Source of the DNA: Fremontodendron californicum
Lineage: Eukaryota; Streptophyta; Magnoliopsida; Malvales; Malvaceae
Assembly (NCBI GenBank): GCA_030761205.1
Contig: JAULJL010000005.1
Coordinates: 8,519,501-8,583,500 of the forward strand
DNA length: 64,000 nt
Direction of reading: 5' to 3'
The notes under the pieces are model-generated. The model was given only the letters and a program-made list of their open reading frames with translations, had not been told where the DNA came from and did no database searches. This document shows, one piece after another, positions 34,680 through 44,934 of this stretch. Made by a program: the position numbers and the translations under genes. The first letter of the stretch is position 1; every line of letters begins with the position of its first letter.

Positions 34680-36850
34680 TTACAGGTTATGAAAACATGT
34701 AATTCCTTTATTGTTGATACGAACTCTCCCCCGATTGCCAGATTGACGCGGACATTTTCGACGGTTATGACCTTCATTTCTGCATAATCCACAACGTTTT
34801 GGTTGGCCTTTCTCCTTGAGGTCCATTTCATTACGAATACGACTAGATTTTGGCCGACCATGTGGATTTTTCCATATTTCTTGATTGTGACACACTTCTA
34901 GACCATCATATTGAGGCCAATAACCTTTATTTCCAACTGCTTCGAACTCTTGTCTATAAACATTCAATATAGTTTCCAGTCTATAGACATTGTCCATATA
35001 TTGCATGCAATCTACATGGACATGTGCACAAGCAGCAACTATATGTGAACAAGGGAACCTTTGTGCTTGAAACTTCCCACAGTCACACCACATGTCACTA
35101 AGCTTGACTTTGTACTTCATTGCAGAAACACCCTCTTGTGGATCAACTAACTCTTCAATCAGAAAAGATTGATTTGCTCGCGTAAAATTACGAACAAAGT
35201 GGGAGTTAGCTTTCCTGCGATTTCTTGCATAGTCTGTGTGACTGTTTCACAGTATGTGTGCCCTCCCTCCATCATTGCAATTTGCTTGTTCCCCATCTGA
35301 ACAAAAAGTGCAGCCAACCTATAATATGTTGATTGCACTAAAGCAGTAATGGGAAGATGACGCGTTCCCTTCAACACCGAATTGGTAGAGTCAGCTAGGT
35401 TGGTTGTCATATGGCCATAACGTCTTCCTTGATCATATGATTAGGACAACTTCTCCTTGGGGATCCTATCGAGCCAATTAGCCGCCTCTACATTTTCTCC
35501 ACGAAGATTCACATACATGAAATGAAAATTCGGCCGCCTCAACTCGAATCCTAATAAAATTAAAAACAAAAGACTTGTGAATTTCAGTATTATTTTATAT
35601 ACTAAAGGAAATATAAGAGATAAGATAACTATGATTCGATTCCATACCCATGTTAACAATGTGTCAACGCAATTCCTTATTGTTAAACTTCTTCATAAAG
35701 TTAGCTGCAATATGTCGAATGCAGTACACTGAATATGCATGTGGAGGATTCCATCTACTACCATCGCGTCTAATCGCAACTTTGATGGCTTCATGTCGAT
35801 CAGACATCAAGCATATGCCAGGCTATTTTGTCACATGTCTACGCAAATTAGTGAGAAAGAATGACCAAGCCTCTGTTGTCTCACCCTCCACAATGGCAAA
35901 GGCAATTGGTAGTATGTTTCTGTTGCCATCTTGTAAAATAGCTAACAATAATGTTCCTTTGTATTTTCCATATAAGAAAGTACCGTCTATTTGCACAATA
36001 GGTTTACAATACGGATACCCTTCAATGCACGACTTAAATGTCCAAAATAGTCGATGGAATATTCTCTTACCCTGGACCAGTCAATCACCGTGATATGCAG
36101 GTACCGTTTGCAATTCCACAATTATACCAGGCACGAAATGTTGCATTGCACCTAACCATTTAGGTAGCTCATTGTACGATATTTCCCAATCGCCAAAAAC
36201 TCGAACAATTGCCTTTTGCTTTGCTTTCCACGTTTTCTTATAAGAGGTGATGTATCCATACCGGATTCGCATCTCAGCGATAAAAATTGAAACGGAGACC
36301 TCTGGATTTGCTTGGACCAACGACAGAATGCATGAACAGATCATGTTAGAATCTAACTTGCAATGATCTTGTGAAATCCTCCCCGATGTGCAAGTATGAG
36401 GCCCTTCATATTTTCTAATCTCCCATTCCTGTTTCTTCTTCATAAAAGTTGCCCTTATTCTCCAATTGCACCCTTTCCCATACATTAGACATTTGGCATA
36501 ATATTTGGTCCGCTCAGATTCAATTACTCTGTCATCTACAAAGTTTTTGATGTTATAGTGCTTAATAGCTGAAAGCACAACCTCTTTCGTTGGAAATTGT
36601 AACCCAACACACAGATCAACTGCATATGGATCAAATGTCAGAGGCGTAGCTAATGTATGAGCATACTCAGGAAATTCTTGCACTTGCATTGCCTCTAGAT
36701 CTAGGGTATGCATATGGGATGCAGCCTCATATAGGGGAAGATCTCTATGAGTGTTGATCTCAGCAGGGACGACGTCTGGGTCAGAATCACTGTTGTCATC
36801 ACTTGCGAATTCAGCATCCTCTTATTGCTCACTAAAGTCACCAACATATT
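34680..36850 (-). pseudogene. MURA-type transposase of MULE 1, central and C-terminal part
   Basis: Minus-strand reading of fragments: a MuDR DBD-like zinc region (TKYYAKCLMYGKGCNWRIRA ... EGPHTCTS), the MULE DDE core as broken frames across 35650-36080, an intron at about 35551-35647 (acceptor TTTTATTAG), then a SWIM zinc finger (CDCGKFQAQRFPCSHIVAAC) and a C-terminal zinc knuckle (RCGLCRNEGHNRRKC). In-frame stops occur near 36822 and 36081, and further stops and frame changes lie between 35120 and 36080. The N-terminal part lies across element C at 46437-47012. Such enzymes cut and reinsert Mutator elements in the nucleus; this copy cannot be active. Confidence 0.9.
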
Positions 36851-38352
36851 TGATGGAGACTCAATTAAGAGTTGTAAACCCAAGTGCAGGTTATGTTCAA
36901 GTAATAAATTCTCGGGTGTCCGAGGTCGAACCACAGGGAAGCGTATTAGTAAGTATAAGTTTATAAATATATAAGAAAAATAAAGTAAATAAGATATTAG
37001 GGAATCAACAACAAAACAAGATAAACAAGATATTAGAGAACAAAATAAACAAAATAAAATAAAAGAAATTAAACAAGATATAAAAACAATAAGAAAAGAT
37101 GTTGAGGTTAGAGAATCCACTCTTGGTGTTATGCTAAGATTAATCTTGTTTTATTACACAATTGAAATTCACACATAAGGGAGATTCCAATCGGAAGGTT
37201 TAGCAATTCAGTCCAAATTGTCCAACGTCCATAGCATATGATATTATGTTCATTTGGTGTCCTCAAAACTCATAAAAAGAGTCCAAGCATTCCTTATGCC
37301 AAGGTATATGTCTACAACAAATCAAGGTTATGAAACCAAGCATTTACTGTGCCATTTTCATTGTCAATAATGAATCAAGATCCCTACTTTACAAGTATGA
37401 TTTTAAACCAAAAGAAAATATTATCTATACTAGTGTTTATAAATGATGATTCATTTTAGCTCATGTTAAGAGACTAACCTTAGCACTTACCAAGAGCTTC
37501 ACCTCATCACCTCAACAATATGATTAGCAACACATACTAGATATGAATAAAATGAAAAGAAATGTAAGAAGCATAAGTAAATAAAGAAAAAGAAAACTAG
37601 AGAAAGGAAAGAAAAAGAAAACTTAGAGAATTTTATTACAATGGCTAATATCCTACCAATCTACAATAATACTCATCCAAGGCCCTCTATTTATACACAT
37701 TTTGGAGAGCTAAATGACAAGAGACAAGCTTTATAAATTTCAAAGGTAGGTATAATAGGTGGGTGCATTTTTCTAACAATTTTCGTCATATTGTATGACA
37801 ATTCTGATCAGCCAGCTTGATGGTCGATTTTGTCAATGTTGGAGGCTCGATCTGATCAAATGGTCTTCTAGAAAAATATACCCCTATCAGTTACGGATCC
37901 ATATCCGTTGGAATCAGATCATTTGCTCATGTGGATCGAAAGATATGGTCAAAATACCAAAACAGGTCAGCACAGACGTCATTGCACATCAGCCAACTTG
38001 ATGGTCGATTTCGCTAGGGAAAACGACTCCGTTTCAAGAAGTGTAAAACATGAAAAAGATAGATATGCCTCTTAACTTTGCACTGTAAAAAGTTCAGCCT
38101 TATTGCTTCAGTGAAACTCCAGATATAGGTGATAAGGAAAAAGGTGTCGGAACTGGAACTGAATTGGATTTGCCCTTAATTCTTGATTTAACCTAGTAAT
38201 CTGAAATCACTCAAAGAAACTCGTGAAAAACACCAAATTACATAAAAATATAAAATATCATAAACACAATTAGACTAAGCAATAATAACTCGTATTTGAC
38301 ACAAAACAATAATAAAACATAACTAAGAACTATATAATTATACGAGTTATCA
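36851..38352 (-). repeat. 3' LTR of element C
   Basis: 1502 bp, starting TGATGGAGACTC and ending CGAGTTATCA. It is nearly identical to 44935-46436; I see differences near 37483, 37488 and 38090. Confidence 0.95.
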
Positions 38353-38366
38353 CACCCCCACACTTA
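38353..38366 (-). other. polypurine tract of element C
   Basis: The plus strand reads CACCCCCACACTTA, so the minus strand has a G-rich purine tract ending GTGGGGGTG directly before the 3' LTR. Confidence 0.75.
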
Positions 38367-40346
38367 GATTGTTGCTAGTCCCTAGCAACGACTCAATAAA
38401 AATAAAATAAGAAAATATAATCTAATCCATTTTCGTTGGAAATCACGGTGGCACTTAGCATGTGACACAAGCCTTTAAACCCCTAGGTGTCCCTAGTGGA
38501 CGAGTTTAGTCTCGTGAGGGTTTGCTAGAACGATACCCACAAACATTGAAAAACTAAAATATAAGTAAACTACATACACTAAAAATATTTACTCCTAATC
38601 CTTTCAATATAAATTAGAGACAATCTTTGAACAAGTCTTATAAACTAATCAATAGCTCAAAGAATTTCACAAAAATTCATGCTTGAATGTAAATAAATGA
38701 GTTAAGCCAATATTAACATAACATATTTCAATCAAAATAGTGCATATTCAACTTAATCTCAACTTCTCACTATACTCTCATGATTTTCACTCTTTAAAGT
38801 AGTGGTAAAGTGTTTACACTCAATCAATCTCATGAAAACAGTTTTACCATATGCTTGCTTGTCCACCTATTCTCCACTATTTAGATCATACAACTTCATA
38901 AACCAAGAGGTCTTTTTTCAAGGTTGTAATGGGGCCAAAGGGTTATAATGTGGTTAAAGAACAAAAGGATAAAGATATCACAAAGGTTCCAAAGAGTTCA
39001 TAGAGTTTAGAGACATAATAAGATCATACGAATAAAACTTCTCAAAACTCTTATAAAGCACATAATAACATAGGCTAAATATTCATGTTGAGCCTTTGCT
39101 TCATTCTAACCAACTTTGTAACATCTTTTTCTTTACTTTAACTAGAAGTTCAAGAGAAGTTTTTTTTTTTTTTTTAATATGGGAATGTATTTGACAATGA
39201 TCCCTTTCTTTTTCTCTTGACTTTTGCCTCTCTCCTCCCCCACACTTATCTTTCGTTCTAACCCAAATTTTCAAAAAGTATCCCTTGTTTTTGCAATATG
39301 TCTCAAAATATATAATCCATCTTTAGAACAAGGGTAAGGATATAAGTATATTTAGGCTAGGTGTAAGTTCTGGTTACCAATAAAATAGCATATTTAATGT
39401 AGGCTCAAATTGGCTCACTAGTGGGGATGTTCTCTTAGAACATTAATAATGGATGGCTGTTTGGCTCTGGTTATAATCCTAATGCCTCTATCATATTCAT
39501 GTTGTCACATGTATCAATATAGTCTCAAACGGTTTAAAGCAAGTTCTAGAGAATCATGTAATCATAAGAGCACTCAAGAAAGAAATTAGATTGATTTGTA
39601 TAATGCATCAATCATTATAGGCTCAAAAACTCACAAGGATGATTATACAAGTCAGATTAAGTCTAAACATGCTTCTTTCTCAATCAACATATCATATTAA
39701 CATTGGCTCATAAAAAGGTTGACATCAAGCTCAATTCTCATGAAAATCTTCTCACTAATAAATCTGTTTTAGACTTATGCAATTCATATCTCATCATTGT
39801 ATTAAAAAGGAACTAGAACACATAAAAATAATAATAATAATAAAGACTCATAAAAAAAAATAAAAAAATAGTAGACAAAAATAAAAGAAATCCTAAATCG
39901 TTCCCCCCACACTTAATTCTTACATTGTCCTCAATGTAAGTCTATTAACCCAAATGAAAGAATCATGTGTAAGAGAAAAGAACTAATAACATAAGAATAG
40001 GAATAACTAAGACTCAAAACAAAACAAACTCATGCAACCTAATTAATCCTAAAATACTAAACAAAAATTAACAAGTAAACATAAAAAGATTAAAATCAAA
40101 CTGACAAGGTATGTCTCAAGTCTCCCTTACTCAGACCTTGTTCAGAATGAATACTTCTAAATGGCTTAAAACACATCAATTTTTTTTTCTTTTTCTTTTT
40201 TTAAAAATTAGCAAAATATGTCCCTTACCCCCTACTAAAGGTAGAATTTAGGAGATATTACCTGCAGAGGTTGCTAACCACTTATTATAACTGAGACACA
40301 ACAAACAAAATGTTAGATAATGTCACAAAGACAGAGTGCAATCCAC
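38367..40346 (-). other. long non-coding region of element C before the 3' LTR
   Basis: About 2 kb without a usable frame on either strand, AT-rich, with internal poly-A/T runs and a CCCCCCACACTTA motif near 39904 that resembles the polypurine tract region. A long non-coding stretch at this place is normal for Athila elements. Confidence 0.6.
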
Positions 40347-40970
40347 TCATTGCTCGTCCATATCTCTTTTTCTTTTTCCGAGCGTTTGCGAAACAACCGT
40401 AGCAGATAAATACTCATAAGCTTGGAGCTTTTTGAGTAAATCTTCAATGGTTGTAGCAGAAATTATGGTTCTCCTTGCCTCTGAAAACATGAATCCATTT
40501 TCCACAGCATTATCTAAATATGAAAGCAAATTACTAAAATAACCATTAATATTAAGCAAACCAATGGGTTTCTTATTTGTGACCAAAGATGACCAAGAAG
40601 CCACGCAAGCTATTTCTTCCAATGTACCCAGACCTCCTGGTAAAGCAATGAATGCATCGGCAGAATGGTACATGATTGTTATCCGTTCAGGGATACTCCA
40701 GACTTGTATTTCCTTACCCACGGTAGGTCCACAAAAACCTATGAATAGTTTTGGCACGATTCCTAGAACTGGACTTCCTCTGGCGTGTGCTGATGTAGCG
40801 ACTGCTCCCATTAAACCCGTACTACCGCCTCCATAAATCAACTGGATCTTTTGTTGGGCAAGTATTACTCCAACTCGTATGGCTTCATCAGCGAATATGT
40901 TATTTTTCCCTGGATAAGCACCTCCAAAGACACAAATTTTTTCAATGCGCTGGGACGAAGTACTTTCCAT
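40347..40970 (-). CDS. LONELY GUY (LOG)-type cytokinin riboside 5'-monophosphate phosphoribohydrolase, carried by element C
   Basis: First ATG at 40970, giving 207 residues, a normal LOG length. Motifs: ICVFGGAYPG (12-21), the nucleotide-binding IYGGGSTGLMG (45-55), Arg96 and the catalytic PGGLGTLEE (111-119), then KKPIGLLNINGY (133-144). LOG enzymes split cytokinin nucleotides into active free bases in the cytosol. Departures from typical plant LOG: the early CGSS-type motif is GGAY, and the block before the active site reads IPERITIM, keeping Arg but with Ile where LOGs usually have Lys and Glu; activity is therefore uncertain. It ends with a basic tail KRKRDMDEQ. It lies wholly inside the retroelement, 3' to the Cys-cluster gene. 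A splice acceptor TTCTCTTTCAG ends 14 bases before the ATG. The frame has no lesion. Confidence 0.9.
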   Translation of the reverse strand: MESTSSQRIEKICVFGGAYPGKNNIFADEAIRVGVILAQQKIQLIYGGGSTGLMGAVATSAHARGSPVLGIVPKLFIGFCGPTVGKEIQVWSIPERITIMYHSADAFIALPGGLGTLEEIACVASWSSLVTNKKPIGLLNINGYFSNLLSYLDNAVENGFMFSEARRTIISATTIEDLLKKLQAYEYLSATVVSQTLGKRKRDMDEQ

Positions 40971-40986
40971 TTTTTTTCGAGTGCCT
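40971..40986 (-). promoter_or_regulatory. candidate 3' splice site before the LOG-type gene
   Basis: The minus strand has TACTCATTCTCTTTCAG|GCACTCG with the junction at 40984/40985, and the first ATG follows 14 bases later. This suits translation from a spliced subgenomic RNA. The donor is not identified. Confidence 0.5.
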
Positions 40987-41335
40987 GAAAGAGAATGAGT
41001 ACATGGTGTAATATATAGAGGACTGAGTAATGAATCAGACAAGAGTAATAATGTCGCCGAAAGTGTATTTGACCTGTCAGAAGAAAATGTTAACCTATCA
41101 AAAGATTTTTGCGTGATTTCAGGAAGAAAATCAAAAAGAGAAGAAAAATCAACCGTCAAAGACCAATGCAAAAAAAAAAAAAACGAGAATAATTACACAA
41201 ATCTAACAACACGTAAATTAAACCGAAATGAAGTTATTGCAAATCAAACCAAAAGTTGAGAAGTCATTTATTGTAGTTGTGATTGTGGCTCACATCTTCC
41301 TCTGGTTTTACGTCCAGAAACGGCTTAAACGCCTT

Positions 41336-41872
41336 CTATGAGTCGAGGATATGCTTCCCATCCAGTTTTCTTACAAGCTGGCAAACAGGGTCTTTTAACA
41401 TCAGATTCCCAAGATGTTGCCATTCCCTTTGGAATTGCGGCCATAAATCAAGAATTTCTCTTTGTACGTCTCTACTAGGATGCGTCTCAAGAGAAAGTTG
41501 GATATTACCCAAATTCTCCTTACTCAGTCCATCCTTAATGAACTCAATTTTATCATCTCGATTAGAGGACGGAATCCCAATAGAACGACATTTACCGTTA
41601 CACGTCCATCGTGCACATTTGTGGCAATTTGAACTCATGCGCTTTGCTCGTCGCTTCTTTGCAAAAGTGCTTCTACCTGTACCTGGTAAATGCAAAACAG
41701 GAAGATATTCATCTTCACGTACCTTGGCTTCAATTATCCAACATATGTCTTCAGGAATCCCTTTGTGCATAAGCATTCTTATTCTTTCAAATCGAACTTG
41801 GTAAAGCTTCAGTAAAATATTCCGAGGAAAAAGAGGAAATCGTTTCTGCAATCTTTTGAGAATATCATCCAT
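41336..41872 (-). CDS. small basic Cys-cluster protein resembling plant-virus nucleic-acid-binding proteins, carried by element C
   Basis: ATG at 41872 gives 178 residues (MDDILKRLQKRF). The middle has GTGRSTFAKKRRAKR (64-78) followed by Cys83, Cys86, Cys91 and Cys95 (C-x2-C-x4-C-x3-C). A GRST-x-AKRRRAR-type basic stretch next to a Cys cluster is the hallmark of the small nucleic-acid-binding/RNA-silencing-suppressor proteins of carla-, allexi- and vitiviruses (family Viral_NABP). That similarity is my reading of the pattern, not a search result; the remainder (19-60 amphipathic, 105-178 with W and P) is unlike anything I can name. The frame is intact. A polypyrimidine tract and CAAG sit directly before the ATG, suggesting a spliced message. 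It lies between the integrase tail and the LOG-type gene. Confidence 0.72.
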   Translation of the reverse strand: MDDILKRLQKRFPLFPRNILLKLYQVRFERIRMLMHKGIPEDICWIIEAKVREDEYLPVLHLPGTGRSTFAKKRRAKRMSSNCHKCARWTCNGKCRSIGIPSSNRDDKIEFIKDGLSKENLGNIQLSLETHPSRDVQREILDLWPQFQREWQHLGNLMLKDPVCQLVRKLDGKHILDS

Positions 41873-41886
41873 CTTGAAAAAAAAAA
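41873..41886 (-). promoter_or_regulatory. candidate 3' splice site at the start of the Cys-cluster gene
   Basis: The minus strand reads CATTTTTTTTTTCAAG|ATGG, placing the AG at 41873-41874 and the start codon as the first bases of the exon. Confidence 0.5.
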
Positions 41887-42016
41887 TGAAAAAGAAATTG
41901 AAAGAGAAATTTATATACAATATCAGTTTTGTGGGTAGCTGATGGAACCGACTTAAATAATCACGGAGTACCGTTATCCGCCATTTAACCGGGGTTAAAA
42001 AAAATTATATTTACAT

Positions 42017-44197
42017 CTAGTTATTTTCAAAACAAGGATCAGAAAGAAAAACAACCTCTTCTTGAGTAACATGATTTTCCAAAAAGAGTTTGAGTCTTTG
42101 TCCATTTACCTTGAATACGTTACCATTTTGAGGATTCTCAATGTCAACTGCTCCATAATGATACACATGTTTAACCACAAATGGGCCAGTCCATCTTGAT
42201 CTCAACTTACCAGGAAATATGTGAAGTCTAGAATTATAAAGTAGAACTTTTTGCCCAACATCAAATGTTTTTCTTGAAATTAACTTGTCATGAAAGGCTT
42301 TAGTTCTTTCTTTATGAATTTTAGAATTCTCATATGCATCATTTCTGAGTTCCTCAAACTTTTGTTTCCAACAATGCTTAACCTGAAAAGAATTTAACAA
42401 AGAATCAGTGTGTGAAATTTCTGAAGCATTATCAAACTCACATTCAATTAAATAAGCTTCTAAAGGATCATGGAATGTGGTAGTGGTGAGATGTTCATGA
42501 ACAAGTTCTTCAATGAAATCCACTTCATGTACTTCTGAATCATCACCAGGTTGCTTGCAAATGTTGAACACATTTAATTCTAAAGTCATATTTCCAAAAG
42601 AAATGTTCAAAATGCCATTCCTGCAATTCATCAGAGCATTAGAAGTTGCAAGAAATGGACGGCCTAATATAACAGGAATTTGAACATTTGGATTTGAAAC
42701 AGGATGTGTGTCCAAAACAATAAAATCAACAGGGAAGTAAAAATTTTCAATTTGAACCAAAACATCTTCAACTATCCCTCGAGGAATTTTTACAGAACGA
42801 TCAGCTAGTTGAAGTGTAACAGGTGTTTCCTTGAGTTCACCTAAACCTAACTGTTGATAAACAGAAAAAGGCAAAAGATTAACACTAGCACCAAGATCAA
42901 GCAATGCACGTTCTATTCTAGTGTTTCCAATGATGCATGAGATTGTTGGACATCCAGGATCTTTGAATTTTGGTGGAGTAAGGTGCTGAATGATTGAGCT
43001 CACACTTTCCGTCAGAAATGCTTTCTTTTGTACATTATGTTTCCTTTTAAATGTGCACATGTCCTTCAAAAATTTAGCATAAGATGGAACTTGTTTGATT
43101 GCATCCAATAACGGAATGTTAATCTTAACTTGTTTGAAAAGTTCATAAATTTCTGCATTTTGATTCAAATTCTTTATTGTTTGCAACCTTTGAGGAAAAG
43201 GAGCAGGATGCATACCTTTTTCTTTGTCCAAATTTTCAAGAAGTTCAGACTTACCATCATCCTTACCATTACTTTTCGGAGGGGAAGGAGGATCTTGGTC
43301 TTTTGATGGAATGTTTTTGTCAATTGCCTTTCCACTTCGAAGAGTTGTGATAGAACTGGCATTTTCCTGTTGAGTTTCATTGGAGCAAGAAACAAGACAT
43401 TGAGTAGAAGGGTTAGGCTGAGGTTGAGCAGGAAACTTACCTTTTTCTTGAGTGCGTAATGAAGCTGTCAATGTGGACAAGGTGTTTTTGATCTCATTGA
43501 TGTCCTGTGAAGTTTGGTTATTCACATTTGCTTGTGTTTGCATGAATGCTTGCAATGTCTCTTCCAAGGTTTGTACACGTGAAGGTTGATAGGAAAAAGT
43601 GTTGCCCGACTTTTGAGATTGTGGTACCTGAACATGATTATTATTCCGCCAACTGAAGTTGGGATGATTTCTCCATTCAGGGTTATACGTTTCAGAGTAA
43701 GGAGAAGGAAAAGGCTTTTTAAATGTGTTTATGGAATTTACTTGATCATGCAATGCTTCTTTAAGAATGGGAATGTTTGGACATTCAGAAGTGGGGTGTC
43801 CCATGATTTCACAAATTCCACAACTTTCTTCATTTTTAACCGTTTTGACTTCTTTTACTTCTCTAAGTTCCATGGCTTCAATCTTTCTAGCCAAATTAGC
43901 TACTTTAGCTTTTATTTCATCTTCTTGACTAAAATGATATTTACCTCTGTTAGAAAAAAGATTAGATCTATTGGAACTTTCAGAGGAATTATTTGTGTGC
44001 CAGGCTTGAGAGTTATCTGCCAAATGGTCTAGGTAGTCAAAGGCTTCTTCAGGTTCTTTTTCTAGAAACTCACCGTTACACATTGTTTCAACAAATTGTT
44101 TAGTTTCGGGAGTTAAACTTTCATAAAAGAAACTAATAAGACGCCATTTTTCAAAACCATGATGTGGACAAGAACTTAACAAATCTTTAAAACGCTC
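42017..44197 (-). CDS. gag C-terminus, protease and integrase tail of element C
   Basis: One open frame continuing, after a stop codon at 44198-44200, the gag frame upstream. It reads a gag end (FFYESLTPETKQF), a zinc knuckle CGICEIMGHPTSEC, a long Ser/Gln/Pro-rich linker, a retropepsin-type protease (LLDLGASVNLLPFSVYQQLG, then ILGRPFLATSNALMNC) and, with no RT or RNase H, the integrase C-terminal tail from about residue 602 (RTKAFHDKLISRKTFDVGQK, LRSRWTGPFVVK, FKVNGQRLK). An intact Athila pol would have about 1000 more residues between protease and this tail, so an in-frame internal deletion is inferred. The frame is clean across the junction. Confidence 0.92.
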   Translation of the reverse strand, partial: ERFKDLLSSCPHHGFEKWRLISFFYESLTPETKQFVETMCNGEFLEKEPEEAFDYLDHLADNSQAWHTNNSSESSNRSNLFSNRGKYHFSQEDEIKAKVANLARKIEAMELREVKEVKTVKNEESCGICEIMGHPTSECPNIPILKEALHDQVNSINTFKKPFPSPYSETYNPEWRNHPNFSWRNNNHVQVPQSQKSGNTFSYQPSRVQTLEETLQAFMQTQANVNNQTSQDINEIKNTLSTLTASLRTQEKGKFPAQPQPNPSTQCLVSCSNETQQENASSITTLRSGKAIDKNIPSKDQDPPSPPKSNGKDDGKSELLENLDKEKGMHPAPFPQRLQTIKNLNQNAEIYELFKQVKINIPLLDAIKQVPSYAKFLKDMCTFKRKHNVQKKAFLTESVSSIIQHLTPPKFKDPGCPTISCIIGNTRIERALLDLGASVNLLPFSVYQQLGLGELKETPVTLQLADRSVKIPRGIVEDVLVQIENFYFPVDFIVLDTHPVSNPNVQIPVILGRPFLATSNALMNCRNGILNISFGNMTLELNVFNICKQPGDDSEVHEVDFIEELVHEHLTTTTFHDPLEAYLIECEFDNASEISHTDSLLNSFQVKHCWKQKFEELRNDAYENSKIHKERTKAFHDKLISRKTFDVGQKVLLYNSRLHIFPGKLRSRWTGPFVVKHVYHYGAVDIENPQNGNVFKVNGQRLKLFLENHVTQEEVVFLSDPCFENN

Positions 44198-44662
44198 TCA
44201 GCACTGAAAAAATGCTTCATTTTGATTTTGATTGAAAATTTGAATCTGTCTTTTCAAAGCAGTAGTTTTATGTGCTGGGAAAAATTTCTTTAGAAACTCA
44301 GTTTGTAATTCTTGCCATGTGCCAATTGACCTTGGTTTTAAATTATGAAGCCAAATTTTTGCTTTATCTTTTAAAGAAAAAGGAAATAATTTTAGCTTGA
44401 CAATTTCATTTGTACATTGTTGGTCATTAAAGGTGACACATACATCTTCGAAGTCTTTTAGAAACGAGTAAGCACTTTCCGATTCTAACCCATGGAAATT
44501 TGGAAGCAAAGCTATCATACCTGGTTTAAAACGAAAGTTGTTTGCATTGAGAGGAAAAATAAAACAAGAGGGTGATGAGCTTCGAGTTGGTTGCAAGTAG
44601 TCACGCATGGTGCGTACTTGTCTGTTCTCATCTTCAGCATGAACACTTTCATTGTCAGCCAT
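44198..44662 (-). CDS. gag N-terminal part of element C, ending in an in-frame TGA
   Basis: ATG at 44662 (MADNESVHAEDENRQVRTM) starts a Retrotrans_gag domain (LPNFHGLESESAYSFLKDFE, LKLFPFSLKDKAKIWLHNL, FLKKFFPAHKTTALKRQI, FNQNQNEAFFQC). It stops at TGA 44198-44200, where gag proteins of this family carry Trp, and the same frame then continues for 2.2 kb. So a single nonsense change, or rarely a read-through stop, divides gag. The 5' leader between PBS and ATG is about 250 bp and holds a 60-bp repeated motif (GGCGGTATAACCAGCCAATA at 44780 and 44851). Confidence 0.9.
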   Translation of the reverse strand: MADNESVHAEDENRQVRTMRDYLQPTRSSSPSCFIFPLNANNFRFKPGMIALLPNFHGLESESAYSFLKDFEDVCVTFNDQQCTNEIVKLKLFPFSLKDKAKIWLHNLKPRSIGTWQELQTEFLKKFFPAHKTTALKRQIQIFNQNQNEAFFQC

Positions 44663-44911
44663 GGTAGGAGTTGTATTAGAAAGATTACCTAAAAAAGTTT
44701 CACAATAAAATCTAACTAAACGACGAGATCTAAAATCACGTCGCCAAACAAGCATAAAACAAAGTTAATATACAGATTAGGCGGTATAACCAGCCAATAC
44801 AAATAAAACAAAGTTAATATACAATATAAATATAAATATATAGAAAATTAGGCGGTATAACCAGCCAATAAAAATAAATATACTTATAAACTTATATACT
44901 TAGTATTGCCT

Positions 44912-44929
44912 CCCCGGCAACGGCGCCAA
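44912..44929 (-). other. tRNA primer-binding site of element C
   Basis: The minus strand reads TGGCGCCGTTGCCGGGGA about five bases after the 5' LTR, the Asp-tRNA-type primer site of Athila/Tat elements. Confidence 0.88.
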
Positions 44930-44934
44930 AAACT

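Noticed and set aside
37795..38001. 68-codon plus-strand frame repeated exactly at 45879-46085
   Set aside because: It is part of the two LTRs of element C; the repeat is due to the LTR pair, and there is no protein family match.
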